A stretch of 64,000 bases of DNA from a bacterium HR40 (GTDB lineage Bacteria > Pseudomonadota > Alphaproteobacteria > Geminicoccales > Geminicoccaceae): contig BEIQ01000005.1 of NCBI GenBank assembly GCA_002898275.1, positions 1 to 64,000 of the forward strand, in the 5' to 3' direction. A program made the position numbers and the translations under genes. The notes under the pieces are model-generated. The model made no database searches and was not told the origin of the DNA. It was given only the letters and a program-made list of their open reading frames with translations. Positions 29,816-38,303 of this stretch are shown piece by piece. Position 1 is the stretch's first letter. Each line of letters begins with the position of its first letter.

Positions 29816-31728
29816 GCCATTGCGACGGCGTTGGCCGGTCGGGCAGGAGTCGGCGGGGCGAGCCCGAGGGCGTTGGCCACGGCCGCTGTCTCCTCGCCCA
29901 AGATGTGCAACCGACCCCACAGTTCGAGGGTCAAAAGGCCGAAGGTGCCATAGGGACGCGACGGGCACTCCGCGAGGATGCGCTCGACGGCTGCTGCCGA
30001 GAGCCCCAGGGCCTGCTCGACGAAACCGCCGCGGAACCGCTCCGGGCGGGCGAGCGGGTGCAACCACTCGGCGAGCGGTAGGGGAAAGCCCATCTTTTTC
30101 CGCCACACGAGATCGCGCGGCAGATACCGCAGACAGAGCCGTTTAAGCAGCCACTTATCGGCCCGCTGCCCGACCTTGTAGGTGGCAGGCAGGGCCAAAG
30201 CGGCATGCACCAGCCGGGCATCCAGGAAGGGCTCGCGGCACTCCACCGACGCCCCCATGGTGGTGCGGTCGAGCCGGCGCAGGAGCGGGGCCAGGAAATC
30301 GCCGAGATCGAGCACGCTTCCCGCCATCACCGCCCGTTCACCGGGATCGGCGAGAAAGCCATAAGCGGCTTCCGCTCGCCGGCGGGCGTGCTCGCGCAGG
30401 CCACCGTCGGCCGCCGCCACCGCCGCCGGCAAGGCGTCGCGGAAACGATGGGCGACGACCGGCAATCCCTCCATGCCGTAGGTGACGAGAGTCAGGGCAT
30501 CCCTGAGCCAACCTGGCAGGCGGTCGAGCCAGGGTCGAAGCCGCAACAGCCGCCGCCGGCGGCGATGGCTCCAGGCGTAGCCGCCGAAGAGCTCGTCTGC
30601 CCCCTCTCCCGACTGCAGCACGATCACCCCGTGGCGGCGAGCGACCCGTGCGATCTCGAAATAGGCGACGGAATTGGCGTGGGTGATGGGCAAGTCCTCG
30701 AGCCATGCCACCTCCGGCAGACCGGCCCGGAAGGCCTGCGGCTCGAGTTCGAGGACGACGAGCGGAATACCTGCCGCCGCCGCCACGCGGGCCGCATAGG
30801 GCCGCTCGTCGAAGCGAGGATAGCCGGCAATGGAGACGTGAAAGGCGGTGAGCGACCGCTGGTGGCGGGCGGCGAGCAGGGTGACGAGACTGGAATCGAG
30901 GCCGCCCGAGAGCAGCACACCGACGGGCACATCGGAAACGAGCCGCAGCTGGATCGATTGGTCGAGCAACCGACCGATGGTCTCCACCACCTCGTCTTCC
31001 GATGCCCGGCAGAAGGCCGCATGCCGCGCCGCATCGATATGGGCGAGCGGGTCGTACCAAGCCGCCAAGGCGATTTTCCCGTCGGCCACGAGCAGGCGGT
31101 GGCCAGCTGGCACCTGCTGGATGCCGGCGAACAGCGTGCGCGGGGCGAGCGCGTCGAGATTGCGATAGAGCCACCATTCGCCGAGGGCCGCGCGATTGAC
31201 GTCGCGGGTCGCCAGCTGCGGCAGCAGCGCCTTGATCTCGGAGGCGAACAGGAGCCGGCCGCGGTCCTCGGCGAAGTAGAGGGGTTTGACCCCGAAGCGA
31301 TCGCGCACGAGCTCGAGCCGACCCTCGGCGGCATCGAAGAGCGCGAAAGCGAACATGCCGTGCATCCGCTCGAGGGCGGTCGTCCCTTGCCGCCGGAAAG
31401 CCTCCAGCACCACCTCGGTGTCGGTCTCGGAACGGAAGACCACGCCGGAATCGGCGAACTCCTTGCGCAGTTCGCGAAAGTTGTACACTTCGCCATTGTA
31501 GACGATGGCCGCCTGTCCATCCGCCGTCGTCATCGGCATGTGGCCGCGCGGCGAGAGATCAAGGATGGCCAGGCGCACTGCACCGAGACAGGCGGGGCCC
31601 AGGGTGGCGACACCGCGATCGTCCGGACCGCGGTGAGCCATCGCTGCGAGCATGGCGGCCACCGCTCGCCTTTCCTCCTCTCCCGCCGGTCGGCCGTCGA
31701 GGTTGAGGATACCGGCGATCCCGCACAT
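29812..31728 (-). CDS. asnB: Asparagine synthase-like glutamine amidotransferase
   Basis: 638 residues. The N-terminal glutaminase domain starts MCGIAGILNL with Cys2 as nucleophile, AHRGPDDRG, and the YNGEVYNFRELR glutamine site. The synthetase domain has the PP-loop LLSGGLDSSLV and QSGEGADELFGGY. ATG at 31728 has GGAGG 9 bases upstream. Family members make asparagine or, in glycan clusters, amidate sugar acids or cell-wall components. In an operon with transferases, a flippase and an oxidoreductase, modification of a uronate is the more interesting reading, but this is inference. Confidence 0.93.
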   Translation of the reverse strand: MCGIAGILNLDGRPAGEEERRAVAAMLAAMAHRGPDDRGVATLGPACLGAVRLAILDLSPRGHMPMTTADGQAAIVYNGEVYNFRELRKEFADSGVVFRSETDTEVVLEAFRRQGTTALERMHGMFAFALFDAAEGRLELVRDRFGVKPLYFAEDRGRLLFASEIKALLPQLATRDVNRAALGEWWLYRNLDALAPRTLFAGIQQVPAGHRLLVADGKIALAAWYDPLAHIDAARHAAFCRASEDEVVETIGRLLDQSIQLRLVSDVPVGVLLSGGLDSSLVTLLAARHQRSLTAFHVSIAGYPRFDERPYAARVAAAAGIPLVVLELEPQAFRAGLPEVAWLEDLPITHANSVAYFEIARVARRHGVIVLQSGEGADELFGGYAWSHRRRRRLLRLRPWLDRLPGWLRDALTLVTYGMEGLPVVAHRFRDALPAAVAAADGGLREHARRRAEAAYGFLADPGERAVMAGSVLDLGDFLAPLLRRLDRTTMGASVECREPFLDARLVHAALALPATYKVGQRADKWLLKRLCLRYLPRDLVWRKKMGFPLPLAEWLHPLARPERFRGGFVEQALGLSAAAVERILAECPSRPYGTFGLLTLELWGRLHILGEETAAVANALGLAPPTPARPANAVAMA

Positions 31729-31733
31729 GGTCC

Positions 31734-33293
31734 TCAACCTCCCGTGGCGGCAGGAACCCCGGCGACGATCGGCAGCGGTCGGCCGTCTAGAGGCAGAGGC
31801 GACGGCACGCCGGCATAGGCGAGGATGGTCGGGGCGATGTCGAGGATGTGGGCATCGGCGGGCAGCGGCACCCGACGCAGATGGGGGCCGGCGGCGAGCA
31901 GGAAGGCGTTGGGTCGGTGGTTCCCGGTATAGTGGGCTGGCACCTCCCAAGGTGCCGGGCCGGCGATCTCGCCGCTGCGGGGCCCGCGGATGCGGGTGGT
32001 GGTGCGCGCGTCGAAGTCAAAACTCACCACCAGATCCGGGAGATGCGGCCGCTCGCTGCCCGGAAACAGTCGGTCGATGGCGTGCACGGCATGGGCGATG
32101 CGGCGGGCGTTCTCCGGATTGACGAGCCGATCCAGCTCCTGCGCCAGCTCGCTGAGGAGCGCCGGCGCCTCCTCCACCGCCACCCTGCCCTCCGGCTCGC
32201 GGCCGGCCAGATTGAGCCGGAAGTAGCCCTCGTTGGAATTGGGGATGCAGAACATCCGCGTGCGGCTCCAGTCGATGCCGCTGTTCATCCACTTCATCGC
32301 CAGCCGGCGGCGAGTCTCGCGCGGCAGACAGCGGGAGAGCGACTGCCGCACCGACAGCGGCAAGAGCCGGCGCAGGCGGGCGGCAAGCCCAGGTGGCGGG
32401 GGTTCCTCGCGGTGCTCGCCACGGCTCGTGGCAGCCGACAGACCGAGGCGGTGGAGGAGCTCTGGCATGAGATGCGAGGCAGAATGGTTGGGCCCCATGC
32501 CATCGCCGGAGACGACCATCAGATCGACCTCGCCGACCGCCTCGAGAATGCGGCCGATGGCCCGGTCGACGGCGGCGTAGACATCGGCAAGCGGCCGGAA
32601 ACCCGCGGGAAGCCGCTCGCGGGGTCGCAGCGGATAGTCCGGGTCCTCGCCGTGCCAGAGATAGTGACCCCCGCCGTGCGGTTCGGCGAACATGACGAAG
32701 GCCGTCTCCCAGGGGTGGGAAGTGAGCAGCCAAGCGAGCATCTCGCCCTTGACGGTGGCGGCCCGCACGAGGGTGTCGCGAAAGCGGATCTGCTCGGGGA
32801 TGGTCACCTGGTCGCTGTGTTCGGGAGCCGGATAGCGGCCGAAGCGCCGCCGGATCTCGCGCAGAATCCCGGCCGGCCGGCTTTCGGGACGCCAGAACCA
32901 CGTCCAGGTCCCGTAATCGACGATCTGGATGCCGCGGAAGTCCGCAACGGGCGCATCCATGAAGGCATCGGCGACGATCACCCGGCGGCCGGCGCGATCG
33001 AGAGTCACCCAGAAGGGTTCCACCGCCCGCCAGCGGGGGTCGGCGCGGTGGATGCCGCGGCTGCCAGCGCGCACCTGGAAGGCGTGGTAGAGACCGTGCC
33101 GGCCGGGATGGCAACCGGTGTAGAGCGACGGCCAGGCGGAGACGTGCATCACCTCGGCGGTGGTGCGGAGCCGCCCCCAGATCCCCGCGCCGGCAAGCTG
33201 GGCGAGTACCGGCAGCCGCCCCTCCGCCATCCACTGCTCGATCAATGCGGCATCGGCACTATCGAGACCGATCACCAGGAGCCGCTGGCCCAT
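31734..33293 (-). CDS. AP-superfamily type I phosphodiesterase/nucleotide pyrophosphatase paralogue 1
   Basis: 519 residues, no signal peptide, so probably cytoplasmic. N-terminal VIGLDSADAALIEQWMAEG gives the metal-ligand Asp; HVSAWPSLYTGCHPGRHGLY carries the nucleophile Ser. The central E-P-H-G-G-G-H-Y block stands where family members usually have D-x-x-x-H, and SGDGMGPNHSASH replaces the usual S-D-H-G. A C-terminal HYTGNHRPNAF supplies the last His. DWSRTRMFCIPN and RLNLAGREPEGRV are seen in this subfamily. It lies 5 bases before asnB. The substrate, perhaps a phosphodiester on a glycan or lipid, is not known. Confidence 0.85.
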   Translation of the reverse strand: MGQRLLVIGLDSADAALIEQWMAEGRLPVLAQLAGAGIWGRLRTTAEVMHVSAWPSLYTGCHPGRHGLYHAFQVRAGSRGIHRADPRWRAVEPFWVTLDRAGRRVIVADAFMDAPVADFRGIQIVDYGTWTWFWRPESRPAGILREIRRRFGRYPAPEHSDQVTIPEQIRFRDTLVRAATVKGEMLAWLLTSHPWETAFVMFAEPHGGGHYLWHGEDPDYPLRPRERLPAGFRPLADVYAAVDRAIGRILEAVGEVDLMVVSGDGMGPNHSASHLMPELLHRLGLSAATSRGEHREEPPPPGLAARLRRLLPLSVRQSLSRCLPRETRRRLAMKWMNSGIDWSRTRMFCIPNSNEGYFRLNLAGREPEGRVAVEEAPALLSELAQELDRLVNPENARRIAHAVHAIDRLFPGSERPHLPDLVVSFDFDARTTTRIRGPRSGEIAGPAPWEVPAHYTGNHRPNAFLLAAGPHLRRVPLPADAHILDIAPTILAYAGVPSPLPLDGRPLPIVAGVPAATGG

Positions 33294-33306
33294 CGCTGCT
33301 CTCCGC

Positions 33307-34335
33307 TCACCCCGCCCCGTCCGGGAATACCTCGGCGAGCGTCACCCGGCGTGCTTCCTCGTGGGATCGCCGCGCCGCCTCGACCATGGCCACCGTCCAG
33401 ATATTGTCCTCGGCCCGGGTCTCGGCCGGCACACCGTCGCGCACCGCCGCCACGAGACTGTCGAGCAACGAAGTCGTACCCCCCTGGGGATAGGGCTTCT
33501 CGTCGCCGGGCGGCACCCGGAGATTGCGCAGCGGCCGAAACCAGCGGCTACCGGCGGGACGGAAGAACACATACTTGCGGTTGGTCCACAACACCCCCTT
33601 CTCGCCCTCGACCCAGAGCGAGAAGCCGAAGCGATGCGACATCAGCGTGCCGAGATATTGCACCTGCAGGTCGCCGAAATCGACGAAGGCCTCGGTGCTG
33701 GCGCCGTGGGCATAGTCGCTCCATGGCGGGTTCCACACCCGAGCGGTGACGGCAACCGGTGGTTTGCCGGCGAAGGCCCGCAGACTGTCGAAATGGTGGA
33801 TGGCGATTTCCTGCAGTTGGGGGAAGCGGACGCGGAACAGCCACTCGCCCTCGCTGCCTTTCGGCATCCGTCGCCGGTCGACGAGCTGCATGTGGTCGAC
33901 CTGACCGAGGAGTCCCTCCGCGAGCCGCGCCTTGAGGGTGCGCTCGGCGGGAAAGAAGCGATAGTTCTCGGCGACGATCACCTGCCGGCCGGTCGCCCGC
34001 GACTTCGCCACCACGTCCTGTGCCTCGGCCATCGAGGTGGCGAGCGGTTTCTCGACCAGGACCACGAGGCCGGCCTCGAGACAGCGGATGGTCTGGGCAG
34101 CGTGCAGGGCGGAGGGGCTGGCGATCAGGGCGGCATCGGCGCGCACCCTGGCAAGCGCCGCTTCGAGATCCTCGAACAGCGGCACTTCCGGTCCGAGCAG
34201 CTGGCGCGCTTGCTCCCGATTGGCGGCATCGGGCTCCACCAACCCGACATGGTGCACCTGCGGATGCGCCCGCACGAATCCGATCCAATGCCGGCCGCGG
34301 ATACCGGCTCCCACTTGGAGAATCGCCACACTCAC
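33307..34335 (-). CDS. Gfo/Idh/MocA-family NAD(P)-dependent oxidoreductase
   Basis: 342 residues: an N-terminal Rossmann domain (VAILQVGAGIRGRHWIGF), the family motif EKPLATSMAEA with its conserved Lys, and a C-terminal alpha/beta domain with IHHFDSLRAFAG, where the His and Asp residues are expected in catalysis. Family members oxidise or reduce sugars, inositols or sugar nucleotides. GTG at 34335 overlaps the previous stop as GTGA, and it precedes phosphodiesterase paralogue 1 by 13 bases. A sugar in the operon's glycan is the likely substrate. Confidence 0.92.
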   Translation of the reverse strand: MSVAILQVGAGIRGRHWIGFVRAHPQVHHVGLVEPDAANREQARQLLGPEVPLFEDLEAALARVRADAALIASPSALHAAQTIRCLEAGLVVLVEKPLATSMAEAQDVVAKSRATGRQVIVAENYRFFPAERTLKARLAEGLLGQVDHMQLVDRRRMPKGSEGEWLFRVRFPQLQEIAIHHFDSLRAFAGKPPVAVTARVWNPPWSDYAHGASTEAFVDFGDLQVQYLGTLMSHRFGFSLWVEGEKGVLWTNRKYVFFRPAGSRWFRPLRNLRVPPGDEKPYPQGGTTSLLDSLVAAVRDGVPAETRAEDNIWTVAMVEAARRSHEEARRVTLAEVFPDGAG

Positions 34336-35864
34336 CGATGGACACTCCCCACCATGCGATCAGCGAGTTCCGGCCAGGGCGTCCCTTCCATATGGGCAGG
34401 CGGGGCCAGGCCGAAGGCGGCAAGCAGCCCCGGGGCGAGGTCGCGGACATCGCCTGTCGCCTCCTCCGGCATGCCGCCCGCGGGCGAGACGACGAGGGCG
34501 AACCCCGGACCGCCGTGGGTGCCGGGACGCGGATCGGGCGAGATCCCCGCCACTTCGCCGATGGCCGGCGAGCGGAGGCGCTCGATCGCCCCATGGTCGT
34601 TCCACAGCACCACGAGATCGGGCAGATGGCTTCGGCGCGGACCGGGAAACTCTCGATCGGCGCGCAGCACCCGGCGCACCGCCGGGCTGCCGTCGGCCAG
34701 TCTGAGGGCGGCGAGTTCCGTTTCCAGTCGGTCGAGCAAGGCCTCGTACTCGGCTCCCGGCTCCACCACGCCGAGCGGTTCGCGGCCGCGCAGATTGACG
34801 CGGATCACCCCCTCGAGATCGGTGGGCAAGGGAAAGGCGCGGGTCCGGCTCCAGTCGACCGCCGCGAGATCGACCCGTCGCGCCAATCGGTCGCGCAGAC
34901 CACGCGGCAGCAGACCGGCGAGCTTTTTGCGCAGATCCTTGGGCAACCGGTCGCGCAACCGCCGCAGGGGATCGAAGCGGGGGCGCGTCACCGCCGATCC
35001 CTCGCTGCTGGCTGGCACCGCGAACTCGGCCGAAGCGAAATGGCCGAGGCGAAAGAGCACTTCCGGCAGCAAGTGCCAGCCCGATCGATTGGGCTTGACC
35101 GCATCGGCCGAGACGAGAACGAGATGGGTCTCCTCGCCAGCCGCCCGCAGGACCTCGCCTATCGCGCGATCGAGCGCTTCGCACACCCGTCGCAGGCGAG
35201 CATGGCCGGATGGCGGATCGAAGAGATAGTGGGCAGCGACGTGGGTCTCGCCGAAGACCGCAAAGGCGAGATCGTAGCGGTCGCGGGAAAGCGCCCGGGT
35301 AACCGCCGCCGCCTTGGCAGCTACCGCCCGCACGAGCGCCGCCTCGACCTCCTCGGGCGCGAGCGGGGCGAGACCGAGGGCGTGTGCCTCCCAGGGTAGG
35401 GGATAGCGGCCGCAATGGCGCTGCAGCCAGGAGACGAGCGTCGCCGGCACGGCAGTGGTTTCGAGATAACGCGCCCAGCAGCCCCAGTCGAAGATGGCAT
35501 CCCCGGCAAAGCCCGGTTCGGGATGGCTGTAGGGGGCGTCGAACACCAGCACCCGCCGGCCGGCACGGGCGAGCAGCGACCAGAACGTGGGCCGGCCGTA
35601 GAGCCCTTGGGCAAAGCGCTGCCAGCCCTGCACCCCCGGGGCCGGCTGAAAGGTGAAATAGACGCCATGTCCGCCCGGCCCGACTCCGGTATAAAGCGAC
35701 GGCCAGGCAGCCACGTGCAGTTGCTCCGCCGGTGTGGTCAGCCGACGCCAGCGACCGCGGGCCAACAGCCGGGCCAGCTCGGGCAGCCTCCCCCCTCGGG
35801 CCCACCCGCGCAGCAGCTCGCCGTCGCCGAGCTCCAAGCCGAGAACGACAACCCTCGCCGGCAT
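34332..35864 (-). CDS. AP-superfamily type I phosphodiesterase paralogue 2
   Basis: 510 residues, without signal peptide. It shares with paralogue 1 the opening VVVLGLELGDGELL, the nucleophile block HVAAWPSLYTGVGPGGHGVY (Ala in place of Ser before AW), the E-T-H-V-A-A-H-Y block, VDWSRTRAFPLP, RVNLRGREPLGVV and the ending GTHGGPGFALVV. The metal segment is further changed to VSADAVKPNRSG. The start ATG at 35864 overlaps the preceding stop as TGATG. Because ligand positions look altered, it may be a regulatory or partner subunit of paralogue 1 rather than an active hydrolase. Confidence 0.8.
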   Translation of the reverse strand: MPARVVVLGLELGDGELLRGWARGGRLPELARLLARGRWRRLTTPAEQLHVAAWPSLYTGVGPGGHGVYFTFQPAPGVQGWQRFAQGLYGRPTFWSLLARAGRRVLVFDAPYSHPEPGFAGDAIFDWGCWARYLETTAVPATLVSWLQRHCGRYPLPWEAHALGLAPLAPEEVEAALVRAVAAKAAAVTRALSRDRYDLAFAVFGETHVAAHYLFDPPSGHARLRRVCEALDRAIGEVLRAAGEETHLVLVSADAVKPNRSGWHLLPEVLFRLGHFASAEFAVPASSEGSAVTRPRFDPLRRLRDRLPKDLRKKLAGLLPRGLRDRLARRVDLAAVDWSRTRAFPLPTDLEGVIRVNLRGREPLGVVEPGAEYEALLDRLETELAALRLADGSPAVRRVLRADREFPGPRRSHLPDLVVLWNDHGAIERLRSPAIGEVAGISPDPRPGTHGGPGFALVVSPAGGMPEEATGDVRDLAPGLLAAFGLAPPAHMEGTPWPELADRMVGSVHR

Positions 35865-36295
35865 CAGCCAAGCCCTCGCACGAGCGCCACCGAGCAGGCG
35901 AGCACCACGAGGGCGGCAACGATGTCGCTCCAGATCGCTCGCGGCGCCGGCCGGTGGGCCCAGATCGCCTGGTAGACGATCATCCACCCGACGGCGGCGA
36001 GCTTGAGGGCGAGGATGCCGCCTCCGGGTGCGGCGAAGGCGGCACCGGAGAGCAGATCGCCGGGCCCGATGCCGCGAACCGAGAGGAGATGGAGGCCCGT
36101 CGGGATCAGCACCGCGAGCGCCGGCCAACCGAGCCCTCCCATCCACACGCTGGCGCGCCGCACCGTCTCCGCCACCTCCGGCGGCTCCAGCCGTTTGTTG
36201 GCCGGACCGACGAAGACCGCCCACACGAACATGTGGCCGAGCCAGAGGCTCAGCGCCAAGAGGTGGAGGGAAAGGGAGACTCGATAGAGATCCAT
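35864..36295 (-). CDS. Four-helix CopD-like membrane protein A
   Basis: 143 residues, four hydrophobic helices: LSLHLLALSLWLGHMFVWAV, GGLGWPALAVLIPTGLHLL, GGGILALKLAAVGWMIVY and IVAALVVLACSVALVRG. Several His residues lie in the first two helices, as in CopD/cytochrome b-like proteins. ATG at 36295 is the first start with helices in frame. It overlaps the downstream phosphodiesterase start by one base. Function is not known; the fold would suit heme or metal binding. Confidence 0.72.
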   Translation of the reverse strand: MDLYRVSLSLHLLALSLWLGHMFVWAVFVGPANKRLEPPEVAETVRRASVWMGGLGWPALAVLIPTGLHLLSVRGIGPGDLLSGAAFAAPGGGILALKLAAVGWMIVYQAIWAHRPAPRAIWSDIVAALVVLACSVALVRGLG

Positions 36296-36305
36296 GGATC
36301 CGCCC

Positions 36306-36728
36306 TCAGCTGCGGATGGCCAGTGCCGAGAGCAGCACGACGAGAAGAGCGAGAGGCAGCTGGCCGAGGAGCGTCCAGTCGGTGACACGCACGAGGAAAG
36401 CGAGCTGGACGAAAAGGAGCAGGCCGACGAGGAGGAGCTTGGCGCGCCACAGCAGGACATCGGCCGGCGCCTCGCCGAGGAGAAGACCGGTCGCGGCAAG
36501 GAAGAGGGTGGCAAGCAGGCCCAGCCATGGCACCGGCAGGCGCAGCTGGAAGGGGAGTCCCACATGCGGCCAGCGGGCACCGTGAGCAGCAGCGAGGAGC
36601 TCCGGCATGCGCTTCGAGAGCCCGAGCCGCGGCAGGGCGAGCCGCAGGATCGCCCAGTAGAGGGCGAAGCCCGTCAGCACCACCGCGGTCACGAGATGCA
36701 GCCAGACGAGGAGGAGGTGCAGGCTCAT
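36306..36728 (-). CDS. Four-helix membrane protein B
   Basis: 140 residues; starts MSLHLLLVWLHLVTAVVLTG, similar to the start of the neighbouring membrane protein A, followed by LPVPWLGLLATLFLAATGLL and two further helices. The pair may form a heterodimer. ATG at 36728 overlaps the stop of the glycosyltransferase gene as ATGA. No domain is recognised with certainty; two His in the first helix could be ligands. Confidence 0.68.
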   Translation of the reverse strand: MSLHLLLVWLHLVTAVVLTGFALYWAILRLALPRLGLSKRMPELLAAAHGARWPHVGLPFQLRLPVPWLGLLATLFLAATGLLLGEAPADVLLWRAKLLLVGLLLFVQLAFLVRVTDWTLLGQLPLALLVVLLSALAIRS

Positions 36729-38032
36729 CGGTCCTCCGATGGAAGGGCGAGATGGGGCAAACTGTGGCGGAGATAGCCGCGAGCGGTATCCTCCCAGCTG
36801 TCGAGGGGTGTACGGGCCGCGACCTCGCCCATGGCGGCAAGACGGGCGCGCGAGGGCGGCGCCGCGAGGAAGGCCTGCCAAGCGGCCTCGTCATGGGCGA
36901 GCAGGAAGCCATTCTCCCCCTCTCGCACGAGTTCGCGCAGAACCCCGCTCGCCACCGTCGCCACCGGCCGGCCGCAGGCGAGATACTCCCGGACCTTGAG
37001 GGTCGAATAGCCGAGCTCGCCATTGGCGAAGACCGAGACGTCATAGGGCGCGAGACAGAGATCGGCAGCCGCGATCCACTCCGGCACCCGGGCATGGGGG
37101 AGACGGCCATGGAAGCGAACCGGCAGCTGCCGCTCCCGCACGAAGGTCTCGTAGGCTTGCCGTCGCACGCCTTCGCCGAGCAGGTGCAGCTCGAGCTCAG
37201 GCGGTTTTCGTCGCACCGTCGCCGCGAGGGCCCGGAGAAGAGGCCACAGATCGTGGGTGGCATCGAGCACCCCGACATAGAGCCATACCATGGCCTCCGG
37301 AGCGATTCCCAGGCGCAGCCGGGCTTCCGCTTGGGATCGCGGCCGGAAGAGGTCGCGGTCGAGACCGAGACCGACCACCGCCACGCGCTCCGCCGCCAGG
37401 CCATAGGCCGCGACCATGGCGCGCTTGAGGGCCTCGGTCTCGACGATGACGAGCGGGGCCCGGCGCAAATGGCGGCGGGCGATGCGAAAGCCGAGCTCGA
37501 GCCGCAGTCGCTTGCCCCATCCCTCGCGATGCAGGCGCGCGCGATCGGGAACGAAGTTCTCGACCGGCACGCCGAGCCGGCCAGCGCGCACCGCCCGCTG
37601 CGCCAGCCAGCCCGAGAACAGCCAGCCCTTCTCGAACACGAGGTCAAAACGGGCAAGCTCGCGCCGGGCGAAACGGTCGAGGGCCCGCAGATAGGCGAGC
37701 GCCTCGCCTACCCCGATGCCGCGCATGGCGGCATCGTCGCGCAGCTCTCGGGGCAGCGGACCCTCGGGATCCAGCTCCAGCACCGCGACCCCCTCCGGCA
37801 CCACGGGCTCCACCACCCGGCGAAAGGCGACGGTGGGTTCGATCCCGGGGATGCGGGCGAGGGCGCGAGCCAAGGAGAGGACATTGCGGCTCGGTCCCAC
37901 TGCCGGCAGCAGATGGTGACCGGGGACGGCATAGAGCACCCGGAGCCGCCGCCCACCTCCCAGGCCGGATGCCCACTCGCGGTCGGCGACCGCACCGGTC
38001 GGCAGGAAGGACGCGGGAGTGGCGGCATGCAT
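36725..38032 (-). CDS. GT4-family glycosyltransferase, first gene of the operon
   Basis: 435 residues. An N-terminal Rossmann half with RLRVLYAVPGHHLLPAVGPS, a central PLVIVETEALKRAMVAAYGL and VVGLGLDRDLFRPRSQAEAR, and a nucleotide-binding C-terminal half with LYVGVLDATHDLW, HGRLPHARVPEWIAAADLCL and LGYSTLKVREYLACGRPVVA-like residues typical of GT-B GT4 enzymes, including the conserved Glu in KVREYL. It would add a sugar from a nucleotide donor in the cytoplasm. ATG at 38032 is the best start; the longer frame upstream lacks support. Confidence 0.9.
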   Translation of the reverse strand: MHAATPASFLPTGAVADREWASGLGGGRRLRVLYAVPGHHLLPAVGPSRNVLSLARALARIPGIEPTVAFRRVVEPVVPEGVAVLELDPEGPLPRELRDDAAMRGIGVGEALAYLRALDRFARRELARFDLVFEKGWLFSGWLAQRAVRAGRLGVPVENFVPDRARLHREGWGKRLRLELGFRIARRHLRRAPLVIVETEALKRAMVAAYGLAAERVAVVGLGLDRDLFRPRSQAEARLRLGIAPEAMVWLYVGVLDATHDLWPLLRALAATVRRKPPELELHLLGEGVRRQAYETFVRERQLPVRFHGRLPHARVPEWIAAADLCLAPYDVSVFANGELGYSTLKVREYLACGRPVATVASGVLRELVREGENGFLLAHDEAAWQAFLAAPPSRARLAAMGEVAARTPLDSWEDTARGYLRHSLPHLALPSEDR

Positions 38033-38256
38033 CGGACGGCGGTCCCAACGACTGGACGGCTGGGTGAAGGCTGCAGACGGCGGGCGAGAGCCGGCTGCGC
38101 GCGGCCTGCGGCACCGGCTGGAGCAATCTAGACACAAACCGCCGGGCCCGAAAGCCGTCCGACCGCGCTCGGCACCATGGCGTATTTCCGCCCGGCGGTC
38201 CGCCGGCCCACGAGGCTCTTGATCCCGGGCGTCATCCGGCGCAGGCTTGGGACACG

Positions 38257-38270
38257 GATTGCATGCAATC
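38257..38270. promoter_or_regulatory. Perfect 14-base palindrome in a divergent promoter region
   Basis: GATTGCATGCAATC is a perfect inverted repeat. It lies in the 271-base gap between the minus-strand GT4 operon and the plus-strand aminotransferase/TRAP genes, 33 bases before the aminotransferase ATG. This is the place and symmetry expected for a repressor dimer. No regulator gene is adjacent. Confidence 0.4.
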
Positions 38271-38303
38271 TGGCGCCGACCAGCCGCTTCGGGGAGACCG
38301 GGC

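Noticed and set aside
26417-29953. Very long plus-strand open frame (over 1100 codons)
   Set aside because: Composition is Gly/Arg/Glu-rich antisense of the flippase and neighbours; no domain or start signal.
31734-35864. Phosphodiesterase paralogues as EboF of the nearby ebo set
   Set aside because: They lie in a different operon with glycan genes and lack a signal peptide; the family alone is not enough to call EboF.
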